A stretch of 64,000 bases of DNA from Garcia nutans (Eukaryota; Streptophyta; Magnoliopsida; Malpighiales; Euphorbiaceae). The notes below the pieces were generated by a model. That model did no database searches. It had not been told where the DNA came from and saw only the letters and a program-made list of their open reading frames with translations. The DNA lies in assembly GCA_947685225.1 (NCBI GenBank), contig CANTUV010000008.1, positions 43,645,501 through 43,709,500 of the forward strand. The letters are read 5' to 3'. Within the stretch, counting starts at the first letter, position 1. Every line of letters starts with the position of its first letter. Below, in pieces: positions 9,054-22,319 of this stretch. The translations under genes were made by a program, and so were the position numbers.

Positions 9054-12028
9054 TGTAACACCCTTATACCCTAAATACATACAATGCATAATTTCAGCAT
9101 ATATAAAATACACATTTACGATACAAAAATGTCACAGACCGATTTAATAAAATTTTTTCACATTTCCAAATTAAAATTTCAAAATTCTAAATATATAAAA
9201 TTAAATAGCATATAAATATTCTTTACTTGTTATAGGAACCCGAAATAAATATTATATATGAAAATCTCTGGAAAAAATTCGCCAGAGTTTTGTCTGTAAT
9301 TTGGACATCCCAAAATTCAGCAAAGCACAACCTGCGAAAAGAAAACACTCCCAAATAATTTCAATTTACCATCTCAACCATACTCCTCAATTTCACCAAG
9401 TTTCTCAAACATTTATATATAGATATATATAATTTAAAACACATTTACTCTCCCATTTCAAATACATTGACCCAAACATTCTTTATAATATACAATATAT
9501 AAAATCCAAAACATAATATATTATGCATAATACTCAAAATGTACAATAACATAAAAATATATACATGCTGCTGACAGTGTTTCTGATCTCGATAACAACT
9601 CAACAAGCTAAACTACAAGTCTAGACCAGACCTGGTCTAGAAGAACTCTTTGGCTCAGCTGAGTCTACCCTGTCACCTGTGCGTTGGAAATAATCACGCT
9701 AAGCCGAAGCCTAGTGGTACAAACTTTGATAATAACAATAAAACTCAATGCAATGTCAATGCACAATGCATATAGATGTCACATCATTCCACTTTCTTAT
9801 ATTTTTCAAATATTTCATAATCACAACTCATAACATTATATTGCTCAATTGTATCACAATTCATAATTCACATTAAAGCAAAGACAAGCATGGGTCCAAA
9901 AGGATCTAATATGCTATTCAAATTTCAGAGTTACTGCTTTGGTCCATAATGATACCATGTGTCTAGATATATCCATGGATAATCCAACTAGATCTAAGCT
10001 TATGACCTAGTCTTTTCACTCAGTCTAGCTTCAAGGATTTATTTTTGAGGCTTGCGACCTGGTCTTTTCACCCCAAAAACATCATATTTATCAGCTGGAC
10101 TTGGCTTACAACCCGGTCTTTTCACCAGCCCAGCTTTTAGCCCGTAGGCAATCATAGGTATGCCGCCAAATTCAGATCTCTGAAAATTGAATAAAATACA
10201 AGACACACAATTTATTCATTTTTTTCATTATTAATCTGTTTCTCATTGTCACATATTCAATCTAGGCACATTGTCTTATTTTTACATTTTTTTCTCACTT
10301 TTCTCATTTTTCACATCTTTCTTATTTTTCTCACTTTTCTCATTTTTCTCATTTTTATCAATATCAATATCAATTCATTTCATTATACCGCATATCTCAT
10401 TTTTGCATTCACAACACATTACCCAAAGTAATTGGGTATTTTTACATAATATACATATTTCACATTTTACACAATTTAGCCATTATCAATAGCTTTTCAC
10501 AATGCATTTAACACATATATGACATTACAAATGTCATAGCACATTATTCATACACAATCAATGAACCAAGTAGCTTAACACATTTTTCAACCAAAATGTG
10601 TTAAGTCCAAATATCATGCAAATATAAACAATATATTCAAAGTTTGTACATACCTCCACTAGCAACCCAAAGCAAGCTAAAAATAACCTTCAATCCTATC
10701 TTTCCAACTTGCCCTTCACCATTTGGATGAAGCAAATCAACCTCCCTCAATGCCCAAACCAAATGTGATAGCAAATAATCATTTAGTATCACATTTAATG
10801 GCATTTCCAATATTAAACCATAATTACACATCACTCCTACAAATTTTCAAAAATTTAGCTTTTCCTTACTTCAACATTAGAATTCCATTCTACTACAATT
10901 AAATTAGTGTTTTAATTTTATTTATATTATTAAAAATATATTTTAATATATTTAAATTATTTACATTATAAAAATACAGTCTTATACACAAAATCTAAAA
11001 AATGGCATAACCTTCCCCCATTGAAGGTTTTCCATTCCAAGATAATCCATTACTCATTTCAAGCTTATATTCATCACTTTTAACAGTAAACAACATGCTT
11101 AAACAAATAAAATCACACAATTCAACTACTTTGAAAAATCACTTTTCCAAAACCCTAAATCTCCACTTACATTCTCAAACTCCAACCAAACACAACCAAA
11201 TCTAATATTTGACTTTAAAATACTTGTTTATGAATCAAAACAACACATTTAGAACCAATTTTCACAATTAAAGCTCATGTTTTCAAAACTCCAAAAGTCT
11301 ATAACCCTAAATTCTCTCTCTTCACCATTCTTTATCCAAACTCCATCATCTCTTCAATCTAACCTTAAAATTATTGTTAACTACTCAAAAATAACATCAT
11401 ACACACCAATTCCAACAATTATAATATACTACTTCAAAAGTCCAAAACTCACATAATCCAAACTTCCATGGAATTCAAAAAAAAGAGTTGGAAACTTACT
11501 AAATTTGGTGGAAATTACCAAAAATCCACTTTGAATACTTGAAATCCTTCAATTTTTGGAGTATGGAAGAAGTAAAATCCTTGGCTTCTCTTCAATGGAG
11601 GTTCGGCCCTTGTGAGAAGAAGAGGAAGATGAAGACAACTTTTAAATTTTCTTTTTCTTTTCATCTTTATTTTTAACCATATATATATATATATATATTA
11701 AAATAATTAATTATTTAATAAATTAAAAGTCCTAATTTCCCTCTTCCATTCAAAATAATTTATTTTTGAATTATTTTATTAATTTTAAATTTTTAAAAAT
11801 TTATTTACAAAAATGCCATTGGACTTTGACTTTTCTTTTTAAAAAGTGTTGACTTTTATATGTTATGTATATTTTGCATATATGTCACATATATATTCCA
11901 TTTTTTCATTTAAAATCCCTTCATTTTTTATTTAAAACTATTAATTTAATTTATCCTTTTAAGTTATAATTTATTTTATCAATTTTTTTTTTAAAATTAG
12001 AAATTTTCTAAAATTTTGGGATGTTACA
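9054..12028 (-). repeat. Solo LTR of a divergent Tekay-like family, TSD ATGTA
   Basis: Starts TGTAACACCC and ends GGGATGTTACA, flanked by ATGTA at 9049-9053 and 12029-12033. Length is 2.98 kb. It shares with the other LTRs the conserved block from about 9878 to 9945 and the TTTCAGAG (9923-9930) / CTCTGAAA (10178-10185) pair, but it has no GACACG array. It is therefore a separate family branch. Confidence 0.9.
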
Positions 12029-12181
12029 ATGTATACATGGAATACACATTACATATACATTATATATATATATATATATGTAGGTAAAAATATACATAAC
12101 ATATGAGTAAAATATATAAGACATATGCATAAAATATACCACACATATATATCAAGTTTAAGTTAGTGGTGAAAAAGGTGA

Positions 12182-12240
12182 TAACAACAACAACAACAAC
12201 AACAACAACAATAATAATAATAATAATAATTATTATTATT
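12182..12240. repeat. Compound AAC/AAT microsatellite
   Basis: A run of about nine AAC units passes into AAT units, then the inverse ATT. A TA run precedes it at about 12058-12078. The open frame across it is only the microsatellite read as Val/Ile codons. Confidence 0.9.
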
Positions 12241-12329
12241 AAAAAAAGGGAAGAGAGAAAAGTCAAAGTGAGAAAGAAAATGTATGGTTGAGAATTAAGA
12301 TGCAAAAAAATTTTAGGTTTATTATTAGA

Positions 12330-14769
12330 GAATGTTACTAATCAATTCATCGACAAAGTTTCCTTTCAAATTGCTACTAATAAAAATTTTCAAATAATAA
12401 TACAATCTATATAATACAACACTTATAAATCCAACATTTGAATCAATCTCTAATATCTCCAATAAATGAAATACTAATTATAAATCAGATAACCATCATA
12501 AGTTTATAAATCTAAAATAAATATATAATATAATACTAGATTTGATAATCATTCACTAAAATCTAAAATTTATTTCTCTAAATACATATATTCCTTTCAC
12601 GTTTACAAATTTATACAATCTCTCAAATAGCCAAAATAAATTGCATATATATATTTCATAACTTACAAGTACAATATACAAAATATCTCTATATGCACTG
12701 TAGATAATTTCTGAGATTTTTATTTCTACTTCTTAACTTACTCTGATGACATGATACTTGTGTATCAGAAAAATTCTAATACGCTAAGCTTATAGCTTAG
12801 TGGTGCATGTATAAACATATTTTGACACTTAATATTAAAGAAAATACTTACAAAAATACAATAATAACTCTTAGTTTTAATAAACATTTCAATATATTAA
12901 ATATTCTCAATAACAAACCATCATAATATTTTGATTACATAAAATAATAATTTTAACTTTATAAAAATCATCATGCTATACTACACTTTCGGCATTGCAA
13001 CTTTTCTCTTTTTGAATCATTTCATTTAAGACTTACTTTCTCATTTGTCAACATCGCTCATATTACACTAAATTTATTTTTCATTAAGTCTTACTTTTTA
13101 GTTTCACATATAAGATAATTTTATTCAATTTATAATTTTGGCACTTTGATTTAGTACTATACTTTGGAGCACTTTATATCTTATATCATTATATACACTT
13201 TCAATTATTATAACACTCAGAAAGTTATTGATCAATTCAATATTTTGAACATAACATTCTATTCCATGCATTAGAACTTTCACTTGAAATATTATTATAT
13301 ACATTATCAATCACTTTCACATTGTAACACGCTAAGTCGATTTTAAATAATTGACTTATATTATTATTTTACATTTATTCCATTATTCATAACATTATAT
13401 TCACATATATTTTCTTGCCTTCATATACTAAATTGTAAATCCTAGGTCTGAATAGCCATTTAATCCCAAGCTAGATCTAAAATTAGTATGATTTGGGCAA
13501 TTCATTAGTTTATGTATATCACTTCAATGGAATAATTCATTGATCAACACTTGATATTACACATATTTATCATATATTTAAAATTTATTACACTACTTGT
13601 TAGAATTATTTTAAAAAATCTTTTACACTTTGAGTCCTTATAGTCATTTAGGCCGGAATCATGGATGAAAGACAAGAAAAAGAGCTATTTTGGGCAAATT
13701 CTTCAAGTGACAAGCCCAACGACACAGGCGTGTCAATGACTGTGTCATTCACCTACCTTACAAAAGCTTTGACAAGCCCAACGACAAGGGCGTGTCACTG
13801 CTCGTGTCATTAATCCTGCATTACAGTAGCTACGACACGCCTAGAGACATGGTCGTGTCACTAATCCTGCATTATAGTAGCTACGACACGCCTAGAGACA
13901 TGGCCGTGTTAGGCCATAATTATGTATTTCGCACACTCAACCACCTAAACACAATATATTCAAGATCTATGATAAAAAAGAATGAATCAAAAACTAATTT
14001 TTTTTACATAAAAGAGTCTATATCAAATACTTCACTCAAACATCAATTAATCAATCTTCAACCATCACTCATGGCTAAAAACAACATCAAATAATCCATT
14101 TCTTTCAATGATTGAATTAAGAATCATACTCATCACTTATAAACTCCTTTAATTTATTTTTCACTCATCAATCCATTTAACCAATACTTTTCAATAATAA
14201 TTCACTATAGATGACTTAATCAACCAATTCAAATATTAAAATTCATAGAAATTCAAATATTTGCAAATTAAAAATACATCAACACATACCTTTTTCAAAA
14301 TCCCTCTTCTTCTCTCTTTTTCCTCTTTTTCTTTTGATCACTTGTTGAAAATCTCACTTACTCTAACTAATTCTCTTAAAAAATTATTACAAAAGATGAA
14401 TTTTCCTTGATTCTTTCATGAAAGGAAGAAGAAAGTGGAGAAGATGGTGATGGTGGTGGTAGATGGTGTGAATGATGGAGAAAGAAAAGAAATTTCTACA
14501 CACACACATATGTATATATATATATATAATAAGTTCAATCTAGTATGACCAATCTCATTTTAACTATGGTGCACCCTCTTTCTTATCCTTTGATTCTAAT
14601 TCGATTTTTAATCTTGTAAAATCATAAAAATAATTTCTTCAGTAAATTTTGAGATATACCATTTACTATTCTCTACTTATAGCATTTATCCATGTTACTT
14701 TTATCACTATACGCTATCAATTATCAATATTAGTTAAAAAGTTCCTTGTTTAAAATTTTGAATATTACA
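12330..14769 (-). repeat. Decayed Tekay-type LTR (left limit approximate)
   Basis: The right end GAATATTACA at 14769 is followed by the PPT-side sequence CTCCCTCACTAAAG, as at the 3' LTR of the element at 55434, so this is a 3' LTR in minus orientation. Inside are a twin hairpin (12762-12800) and a GACACG/GACAAGCCC array (about 13710-13910). The left boundary near 12330 (TGTTACTAATC) is uncertain because the terminus is mutated. Confidence 0.6.
12762..12800 (-). other. Twin hairpin with compensated change
   Basis: GTATCAGAA pairs with TTCTAATAC (one mismatch) around AAA. It is followed by CTAAGCT (12784-12790), TAT loop, AGCTTAG (12794-12800). Compared with CTAAGCC/GGCTTAG elsewhere, both sides of one pair have changed. 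Confidence 0.65.
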
Positions 14770-14921
14770 ATTCTCCCTCACTAAAGAAATTTCATCCTCG
14801 AAATTTACCTATTATGGCAATAAGCCATTTAATTTATAACTAATCTTAAATCTCACATAAAATCAATTATTTTATTAATTTACATAACTTTTATTTTTTT
14901 CTTATGTCCGATATCACTCAA
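14770..14921 (-). other. Internal remnant beside LTR (PPT and 3' UTR)
   Basis: Begins TTCTCCCTCACTAAAGAAATTTCATCCTCG, the counterpart of the 3' UTR and polypurine tract of Tekay elements (compare 57951-57990). The remainder is uncharacterised AT-rich sequence. No coding part survives. Confidence 0.55.
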
Positions 14922-16430
14922 TGTAACACTTCCAGAATAATCTTATTATAGAACTGCAGAAGATGCAGCTCTACACACTTACATTATTCAAGCTCAATTT
15001 AGTAATTGCCTTTATTTCTCTTCATAAAATTTTTTAAGGAATTTTAATTTATCATTTTGATGCCTTAATTCAATATAATATTCTTTATTAATCTTACCTT
15101 GAAGTACTGTAAACCTAATTTCAATTTATTACCAATTATTTTATTTAATAGTATTTCAATATTTGTATAATCAATTAAAGTAACACTTTAATGATTCTTT
15201 TTTAAAAATATAATTTGTATCATTACATTCCACTGTTATATATATATCTCTTTATTTCCCCCATATACTGAACTTTAAATCCTAATTTCGAATAGCGGGT
15301 CACTAATGGTAAGTAAATACCTATTGTAACAGTATGGCCAAAAGTCTATTATGGCATGAATGCCCACTGTAAAAATAATGGGATCAAAGATCCTCTATGA
15401 CGCAAAGCGTCCATAGTTGGCATAAAAGCCGATATCACTGGGACATAAAATGTGTCCACTATGGCACAGAGTGCCCACTGTCACTATGGATATTCACCCT
15501 TTAGCTAATCCAGAAACTAGATTTAACATTAGTATAATCAGGCAATATATTTATTTCACTATTTTAAATTATTTTTAATCATAATATCTTCTGGTATAGA
15601 AAATTTTCTTTTTAAATTTTTTGTTGATTACTGTGATTTATAAGATATGAGCAATTATTTCAAATACATTTATCATATGAACATATATACTCATTATATT
15701 TGTTTCTGATTAGTTCAACTAATTTTATTTATTCATCAATCTTTATCTTTCAAATCACTTCCATGTTTCCACTGTAATAATGGAATCTAAATAGATTTTC
15801 ACTTTTGCTTGTTTAATTCTTTTCTTAACATATTAAGAATTCATAACTATTCTTTCACTTTAAGAGTATATGTACGTATATATAATGTATTCACTATGTT
15901 TAACACACATACACATGCACATATATATATATATATATATATTTCTAACTTGATCCACAGTACACCATTTCACTGGAAGGGTTAAACTACCTTCAAATCT
16001 CACTACATTCTTTCTTTTTCACATTATCAATTCCTTTCTTTCTATTGTCATCAATTAGTATCAGTTAACTCTTTTACACTTCTATATATAATCTATAACT
16101 TGTCTTCAATCACCAAATAATGTTACTATAAGTATTCCATAAGTACACAATATGTAAATCTCACATTCTTACTTTCATTACTCAATCAATTCGTACATAC
16201 ACCTCTTTGTTTTCTTTATCTTACTCTTCAAACTATTTAAAATCATCAATGATTCATCAATATATCATTCTTCTTACCTTTCTTCGTAAATTATCTTATT
16301 AGTGGATTTCATGAATAATATGAAAACCACTAATCGCTTGTAATAGTCTTTTATCTGTTTTTCTAACCTTACACTTATTTCAAAATATTGGAAACATGAA
16401 AATTAATGTTGTTTAAATAATAATATAAAA
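14922..16430 (-). repeat. Second decayed Tekay-type LTR fragment (right limit approximate)
   Basis: Begins TGTAACACTTCC. A block at about 15257-15300 and 15500-15550 matches 13425-13510 of the neighbouring LTR, but here it is interrupted by the hairpin array at 15353-15475. The far end is not recognisable and no gene is seen. Confidence 0.5.
15353..15475. repeat. Array of short hairpins with different, self-complementary stems
   Basis: Successive units: GGCAT-GA-ATGCC (15353-15364); GGATC-AAA-GATCC (15381-15393); GACGC-AAA-GCGTC (15399-15411, with CTAT/ATAG extending it to 15395-15416); GGC-N6-GCC (15419-15430); GGACA-N7-TGTCC (15441-15457); GGCAC-AGA-GTGCC (15463-15475). Spacing is about 20-28 nt and flanking words such as CTATG and CACTG recur. 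Stem sequences differ from unit to unit while pairing is kept. Confidence 0.85.
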
Positions 16431-16664
16431 TAATGTGTGGTTGCCTTGTATAGTATCTTGTTCCAGAGAATTATTTTTAGTGCTATTGATATGATGTGCC
16501 TTTGGGCTAGATGCTGGACATCCTTATTATTTGCCTTCAGGCTAGACACCAGGTGTCACTATCATTTGCTTTTGGGGCTAGACACAGTGTTGTCAATAGG
16601 GGACGAATGTGATACTTAGATTCCCGGTGTCGCAATAGACCATAATAATATCTCTGGAACTGGA
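16431..16664 (+). repeat. Decayed LTR fragment, plus orientation, with hairpin units
   Basis: Three units share GGCTAGA and then a small hairpin: GATG-N5-CATC (16510-16522), GACACCAGGTGTC (16545-16557), and GACAC-AGT-GTTGTC (16581-16594). The sequence probably continued at 50369, which contains TTGGGCCCAATG, the inverse of a block found in minus-strand Tekay LTRs. The outer Sirevirus split it. Confidence 0.45.
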
Positions 16665-16669
16665 ATACT

Positions 16670-18262
16670 TGTTGAGATTGTTGGACAATCAAACTCTATT
16701 TTGATTATTGACAATCAAATTGATAAAGAACTAATGATTTCAAACAAGTTTACTTTTGCAGAGTTAGAAACCGAGTAGCTTTGTACGACTGCCAGAATGA
16801 AATACCGAGCGGCTGCACAAATGTAGCATGAGCATAGAACCAAACTATCATACAGATCTGCTGAGCCAAGAGAACTGAACAGACATACGCAAGTGCCAAG
16901 CTAAAAATCAATATGACATTCAGACTTACCATGCAAAAAACCAAATGGACATATAGAAGTGCCGGGCTAGATAAAGAACTGCTGAGCTAAGAGAATCAAA
17001 CAGTCAAGCTAAAAGTAGCCCGATGGAGCAACCGAGCTAAGCATGCAGTGTAGCTCGATACTGAGCTAAGACAAGCCAACTATAGAAACTAGGCTAGGTC
17101 CATAACTCATAGAAAGGATCGTGTTCTTAGTGAATGGTGAAGTCAGGATGCCCAGTAGGGGTACAATCGTATGCGAGCATCGAGCAACAACACCAAATTA
17201 AGTTAAAAAGTCATAAACTCACATAAAGGATAGTTGTCTCAGTGTGTGGTATAGTTAGGATGCCAGAACATCGGGTAACCGCCCAAGAGGCTCGAGCAAC
17301 TATACATAACAAAGATGTAAATGTTCAAAAAGAACAAAAGAGATAGCAGTCAGCTAGTGTGGTGCTTCTTCGACGCTCAAAACCTTGTGCAGCCGCCCAG
17401 AAGAACTAAGAGACAGCACAAGTTCGGCAGATTTGAATCTTAGTGCCAAATACCTCAGACCAATAATAATCGAACACGTTAATAAAGAAATTTGAATTCA
17501 ATGGTAACTTTGTGCTAAGCGACCACACGCTGAGCTGGGTGACTACAAGACACAAAGGTATGGGTAAATAAGATTTTGTCAGACAATGAAATCTGACCGT
17601 TGGAACTAGCCGTTACACAAAGCTTTCAAACCGTGTGACCACCCACTGAACCAAGTGGCAACACACCGAGCTCCAACCATAGAATTAGTAAAAGACAAGC
17701 ATTAAACATGTGGGAACCACTTCAAACGGCTAGTTTAAGCCAAATGGTTATAAATACTATATTAAACTTCATTTTTATAGTTAGAGAATACTTTGATTGT
17801 TATTGTAATTTCATTGAACAACATTTTTCATTATCTTGTCTAAAGATCAAAAGATCAAACATCAAAAGTCTTAGAGTGTTGGGTGTGAGCATTAAACACC
17901 ATCAAAAGTTTGAGTGTGAGCTTAGAAACACTTAGGTTGTGAGAGCGAGCCTAGAAAAACTCTTGTAAGGGTTGTGAAGATTGTTCTCAAACCATTGTAA
18001 TAGTTGGTGTGAGCAAGAGAAAATACCAAGTTAGAGTTAAGCTTATGAAAACTCAAGACTAGTGGAACCTTAACAAGTTGTTAAGGAAGTGGATGTAGGA
18101 TTAAGGTAAATCCAAACCACTATAACTATTTGTGTCCTTTCTTCTCTACTCTACTTAATCTTCATCTACATTTTCTTCATCTCTTACTTTTGAATTTAAA
18201 TTTACCATCATTTTTTATATCAACCAATTCACCCCCCTCTTTATTGCTAGTTTGGGACAATA
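16670..18262 (+). repeat. 5' LTR of outer Sirevirus
   Basis: Begins TGTTGAGATTG and ends GGGACAATA (from CA by mutation). It is followed by ATTGATATTAAAGC, a decayed initiator-Met PBS. CCGAGC and GCCCAG-type words recur through U3. The core promoter is at 17725-17756. Confidence 0.9.
17725..17756 (+). promoter_or_regulatory. LTR core promoter: AACGGCTA box, 16 nt, TATAAATA
   Basis: AACGGCTA at 17725-17732 and TATAAATA at 17749-17756. The same arrangement with the same spacing is in the 3' LTR (49824-49855) and in both LTRs of the inner Sirevirus, so it is conserved between diverged elements. Confidence 0.75.
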
Positions 18263-18317
18263 ATTGATATTAAAGCTAGTAAATTTCTTTAAACTTAATT
18301 GTGAAATTTGATCCAAA

Positions 18318-20227
18318 ATGGCAGCCATTCCATCAACAAACACCTTCACACATGGAAACCTAAATTCATCCCTTAGACCTATTTCGATGGAAGGAATTAT
18401 TCTTATTCGAAATACAAGATGTTATTATTCCTAGATAGTGAAGGAATTGAGCTTTGAGATTTTGTTGAAAATGAGTGGAAACCTCCTACTCATGAAGTTG
18501 ATGGTATCCAAGTTCCTCTTCCTAAATCACAATGGTCAAGTGCCAATGTGAGAGATCGGTTCAAGAACTATAGGGCAGCCTCCATCTTGATGAATTCAAT
18601 ATCAAGAGAAGAAGGTGGGAGAGTCCAACATCTCACTTGTGCACATTACATTTGGAAAACTCTTGAGAACTATCATGAGGCACTACGCAAGTGAGGCTCA
18701 CCAAGAAGCAAAAGTATATTCAAGATGAAGCCCAACAAAAATGTCACCGACATGGCAAACTGCTTGTTTTTCATTGTCAACGAACTAAAGAAATGTGGCA
18801 AGATATATGATCAAGATGATGTCAATAGCAAAATCTTGAGAGCACTTAGAGCAAATAAGAACTTTGAGTCTAAAGTTTCTTTAATTGAAGAAGCTCATGA
18901 TCTTAGCTCTTTGAGAACTGATGAACTTGTCAGAAAACTACTCACCTTTGAATTATAGATCAAAAGAGAAGAAGAACAAGGTGAAAAGGATAAGAGGAAA
19001 GCAATAGCTCTCAAAGCCATCAAAGAAGTTGAGACCTCAAATGATGAAGATAGTGATGATGATGAAGAATTGGCTATGCTATCCAAAAGGATAAGTGATT
19101 GGAAGAGAAAGAGAAGACTACAAGCTAACAAAGGTACATTTCCTAAATCCTTCTTCAAAGATAAAGATAAGAAGAATGAAGTGAAATGTTATGAATGTGG
19201 CAAATCCGGTCACATCAAGTCAGTTTGCTTCAAATTAAAAAACAAAAAGAAGTGGGATAAGGAAAATAAGGGATCACTCAAAGCTAAATAGGATGATGAT
19301 TCCTCAAGTGAAGAAGAATAGAAAGAAGAAGAAAAAATTGCAAATCTATGTCTCATGGCTATTGAAGATGATAACAACTCCAATGAGGTAAATACTCCAT
19401 CTTTAAACTTAATTGCATATGACGATGATGTTGATGATGCTTTAGATGAAAATGGTTTGATTGATCATATGAACCTTAGAATAGAAAAGTATTTCTCTAA
19501 GATGAAATTTTATAAAGATAAATGTTCCATGTTAGAAAAAGGATTTGTGTCTTTGAAAAGCTCTACATTAGAATTAAAAACCTCAAATGAAAACTTGTTG
19601 AAATCAATTGATGAAATGACTAAAAATTCACATAGTTTAGAAAATATGATCAAGGAAAATAAAATATTGAAGGATGAAATAAATAAGTTGAAAGAGTCAA
19701 TTTCAAAATTTCACAAGGGAAAAGAGGCCTTAGATACATTGATCAATAATCAAAGACCACCCTCCTTAAAACATGGTTTAGGGTTCATTGGTTCATCTAA
19801 CACTTCACCCAATGCACCAAAATTTATTAGAGCCTCTACAACATAAATATCTAGTGTTGATGTTGTAAAGAACACTAATACACAAACCAAGCCTAAAAAT
19901 CCTAAAAGGATTACATTAGGTTCACAAAGCTCTAGAACTAAAGTTCCAAGAGAAAATCATGCATTCATGTATACAAGACATGTACATAAACACCAAAATG
20001 CACAAAAGCAATCTCATCTAACACACACTTGCAATTGTGTGCATGGTTCATTGAATTTCAATAGGAAAGTGCATAAGTATAGAACCTTGTATCAGTGCAC
20101 TTATTGTATGAAATTTGGACATAAGAGCACTTTTTGCTACATTAGAAAGGCTCATCTTAAATTAGAGGATCCTTCTATTACTAATCCCCAAGCACCCAAC
20201 TTCATTTGGGTACCTAAAAGAAGATGA
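18318..20227 (+). pseudogene. Outer Sirevirus gag, broken
   Basis: The ATG at 18318 begins MAAIPSTNTFTHGNLNSSLRP, matching the start of the inner element's gag (27782-29623). Frameshifts and stops follow within the first 150 codons. Recognisable blocks remain: MKPNKNVTDM (18725), the zinc knuckle CYECGKSGHIKSVC (about 19187-19230), where the last Cys is kept, a coiled-coil region (about 19490-19730), a second knuckle-like CTYCMKFGHKSTFC (about 20098), and the terminal WVPKRR followed by TGA at 20225-20227. Gag would coat genomic RNA. It ends in the same ATGA overlap with pol as in the inner copy. Confidence 0.88.
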
Positions 20228-20908
20228 ACATTTTCATTTTGTAGGTATGCCTAAAATCCACTATCAATGAAAATTTTTGGCATATGGATAGTGGATGCTC
20301 AAGGCATATGACGAGTAATATAAAGCTTTTTACAACACTCACTTACAAGCATGGAGGTAATGTAACTTTTGGTAATAATGCTAAAGGTAAAGTCATTGGC
20401 ATTGGTTCCATTAGCATGCTTGGTAAAAATATGATTGATAATGTTTAGCTTGTTAATGGATTGAAGCATAATTTACTTAGTGTAAGTCAACTATGTGTTA
20501 AAGGATATGATGTAATTTTTGACTCTAAAGGATGAAAAGTTACCAATTCAGATGGTGCACTTGTATTCAAAGGAGTTAGAATTTGCAATACTTATAAAAT
20601 TGACTTACTTTCCAATATTGCATTTGAATGTTTGATTAACATAAGTAATGATGCTTGGCTTTGGTATAGAATACTAGGACATGCTAGTATGGATCACTTA
20701 CAATGCATTACTAAAGAGGAACTAGCTGATGGTCTCCCTAACATAAAATTTGATGAAGATAGGACTTGTGAACCTTGTCAATTTGGTAAGCAATACAAAA
20801 GTTCATTCAAATCTAAAATATTGTAAGCACTTCTAGACCTTTAAAACTCATTCACTTGGATTTTTTTGGACCAAATAGAGTTGCTAGCATAGGTGGCAAG
20901 TTATATGC
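20224..20908 (+). pseudogene. Outer Sirevirus pol, 5' segment (protease to integrase start)
   Basis: The pol ATG at 20224 overlaps the gag stop (ATGA). The segment carries WHMDSGCSRHMTSN, a copia protease motif with the DSG triad, then the pre-integrase region (WYRILGHASMDHL; EPCQFGKQYKSSF), and stops at the integrase start, where the inner element inserted. In-frame stops include TAG replacing the tryptophan codon of the VWLVDG motif (about 20446) and others consistent with G-to-A or C-to-T change. Pol continues at 31087. Confidence 0.88.
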
Positions 20909-22319
20909 TGTTGTCCCAAGATGGCAACCAAGAGGGGGGAGGGGGGTGAATTGGTTTCCTCACGAAATGATGGCAAATTAAAAAACTCAACAAACACAAA
21001 TGCGGAATAGAAAGTTGGTCGAGTAATGAAAGAAAGAAAGAACACACAAAATTTATAGTGGTTCGGATTTACCTCAATCCTACATCCACTTTCTTAACAA
21101 CTTGTTAAGGTTCCACTATTCTTTGAAGTTTTTACAAGCTCACTTCCAACTTTGGTGTTTTCACAAGTTCACACCTAACTTCACAAGTGTTTTTCTAAGG
21201 CTCACACTTACAACCCAATCAAGAGTTTTACAAGGCTCACTCTCACAACCCAAGTGTTTCCCAAGCTTACACTCAAACTTATACAATGGTGTTTTCAATG
21301 ATCACACCTAACATTCATTACAATTTAATTGTAAGTTTAAGTAAAAGAAAATTTGTTGCTTGGCTATGAAAATCTGATTTCTTGATTGTTCTTTTCACTT
21401 CACTGTTTTGTTTTCTCATAGAGACATTGTATTTATAGCCAATGTGGTCTTACTAGCCGTTATTGAAGTTTTGAATAAAGTCTTGGCAGAATAGACCTTC
21501 TTTACTTAAACTGTCCGAAGCACTTCGCGGTCGCCCTTCATGCAAGGATGGTCGTGCTCATGCTTCTCGCGGTCGTCCTTTAACAAGGGACGGTCGCTGC
21601 TTTTGAAAAAGCTACAACGGTCGAATTTTAGTGCTCTGCAGCTGGAATCTTATCCATGCTGTGTTTGTCGGACCGTTTCTTGCCCATGCTTTGTTTGTCG
21701 GGACGGTCGCGCCAAGCAGAGGTGCGGTCGCCCTTTTTGAATCTTCAAGTGGGTTTACAACGGTCATATTACGTGTCATTCTCTGACAGAGCAAAACTGA
21801 ATGTCCGCCATAATTTGAATCTCGCGGTCGCCCTATGCAGAATCTCGCGATCGAACTCACAGTTTCGCGTCGAACTTCTGGACGCACCTGTGGACGCGAA
21901 CACTACTGTCTCTTTGAGCAATTTCTTCTTGAATTGTTGGGCGGTCGCGATTCTGAATGGGCGGTCGCTAAATTGATTAGCGAGGTCGAATCATTCACCG
22001 TTCTTGTCACCGCGAACCTTACTGTGATTGTAATGATTTAAGTTCCTTGAGTAGCGGTCGGGCAAGTATTTTGGACGGCCGCCATTCTTGAGGCGCGGTC
22101 GCGACTGAGGTCGAACTTCTGACCGCGAAACCTACTGTGATAAGGTTTCATTCTGTAATTGCATGTAGCGGTCGTATTCTGGTCTGGTGCGACCGCTAGA
22201 ATTGTTCTGTCTTGCTTTACTTAAGGCAACCTAATCCTGCAACAAGATTCTTAAGCACAAGTTAAATAGATCATCCATTTGAGTTGTCAAGGATCAAAAT
22301 AGAGATCTTTTGTCTAACA
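20909..22319 (-). repeat. 3' LTR of inner Sirevirus
   Basis: On plus it runs TGTTGTCCC to GTCTAACA. Contains the AACGGCTA-N16-TATAAATA promoter (21430-21461 read on minus) and about 20 CGGTCG-type words between about 21527 and 22195. Open frames in this GC-rich part are not genes. Confidence 0.95.
21527..22195 (-). promoter_or_regulatory. CGGTCG motif island in U3
   Basis: Many copies of GCGGTCGC, ACGGTCG, GCGATCG and CGACCGC lie in an otherwise AT-rich context, upstream of the TATA box on the element strand. The identical island in the 5' LTR is at about 30290-30965. A transcription-factor-binding role is inferred from density and position. Confidence 0.6.

Noticed and set aside
12060..12305. 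81-residue Val/Ile-rich frame resembling a membrane protein
   Set aside because: It is the AAC/AAT microsatellite read on the minus strand.
21540..22041. Several open frames of 66-106 residues in the GC-rich LTR (also 30273-30808)
   Set aside because: They lie in U3 of both LTRs, arise from CGGTCG-rich composition and overlap on both strands.
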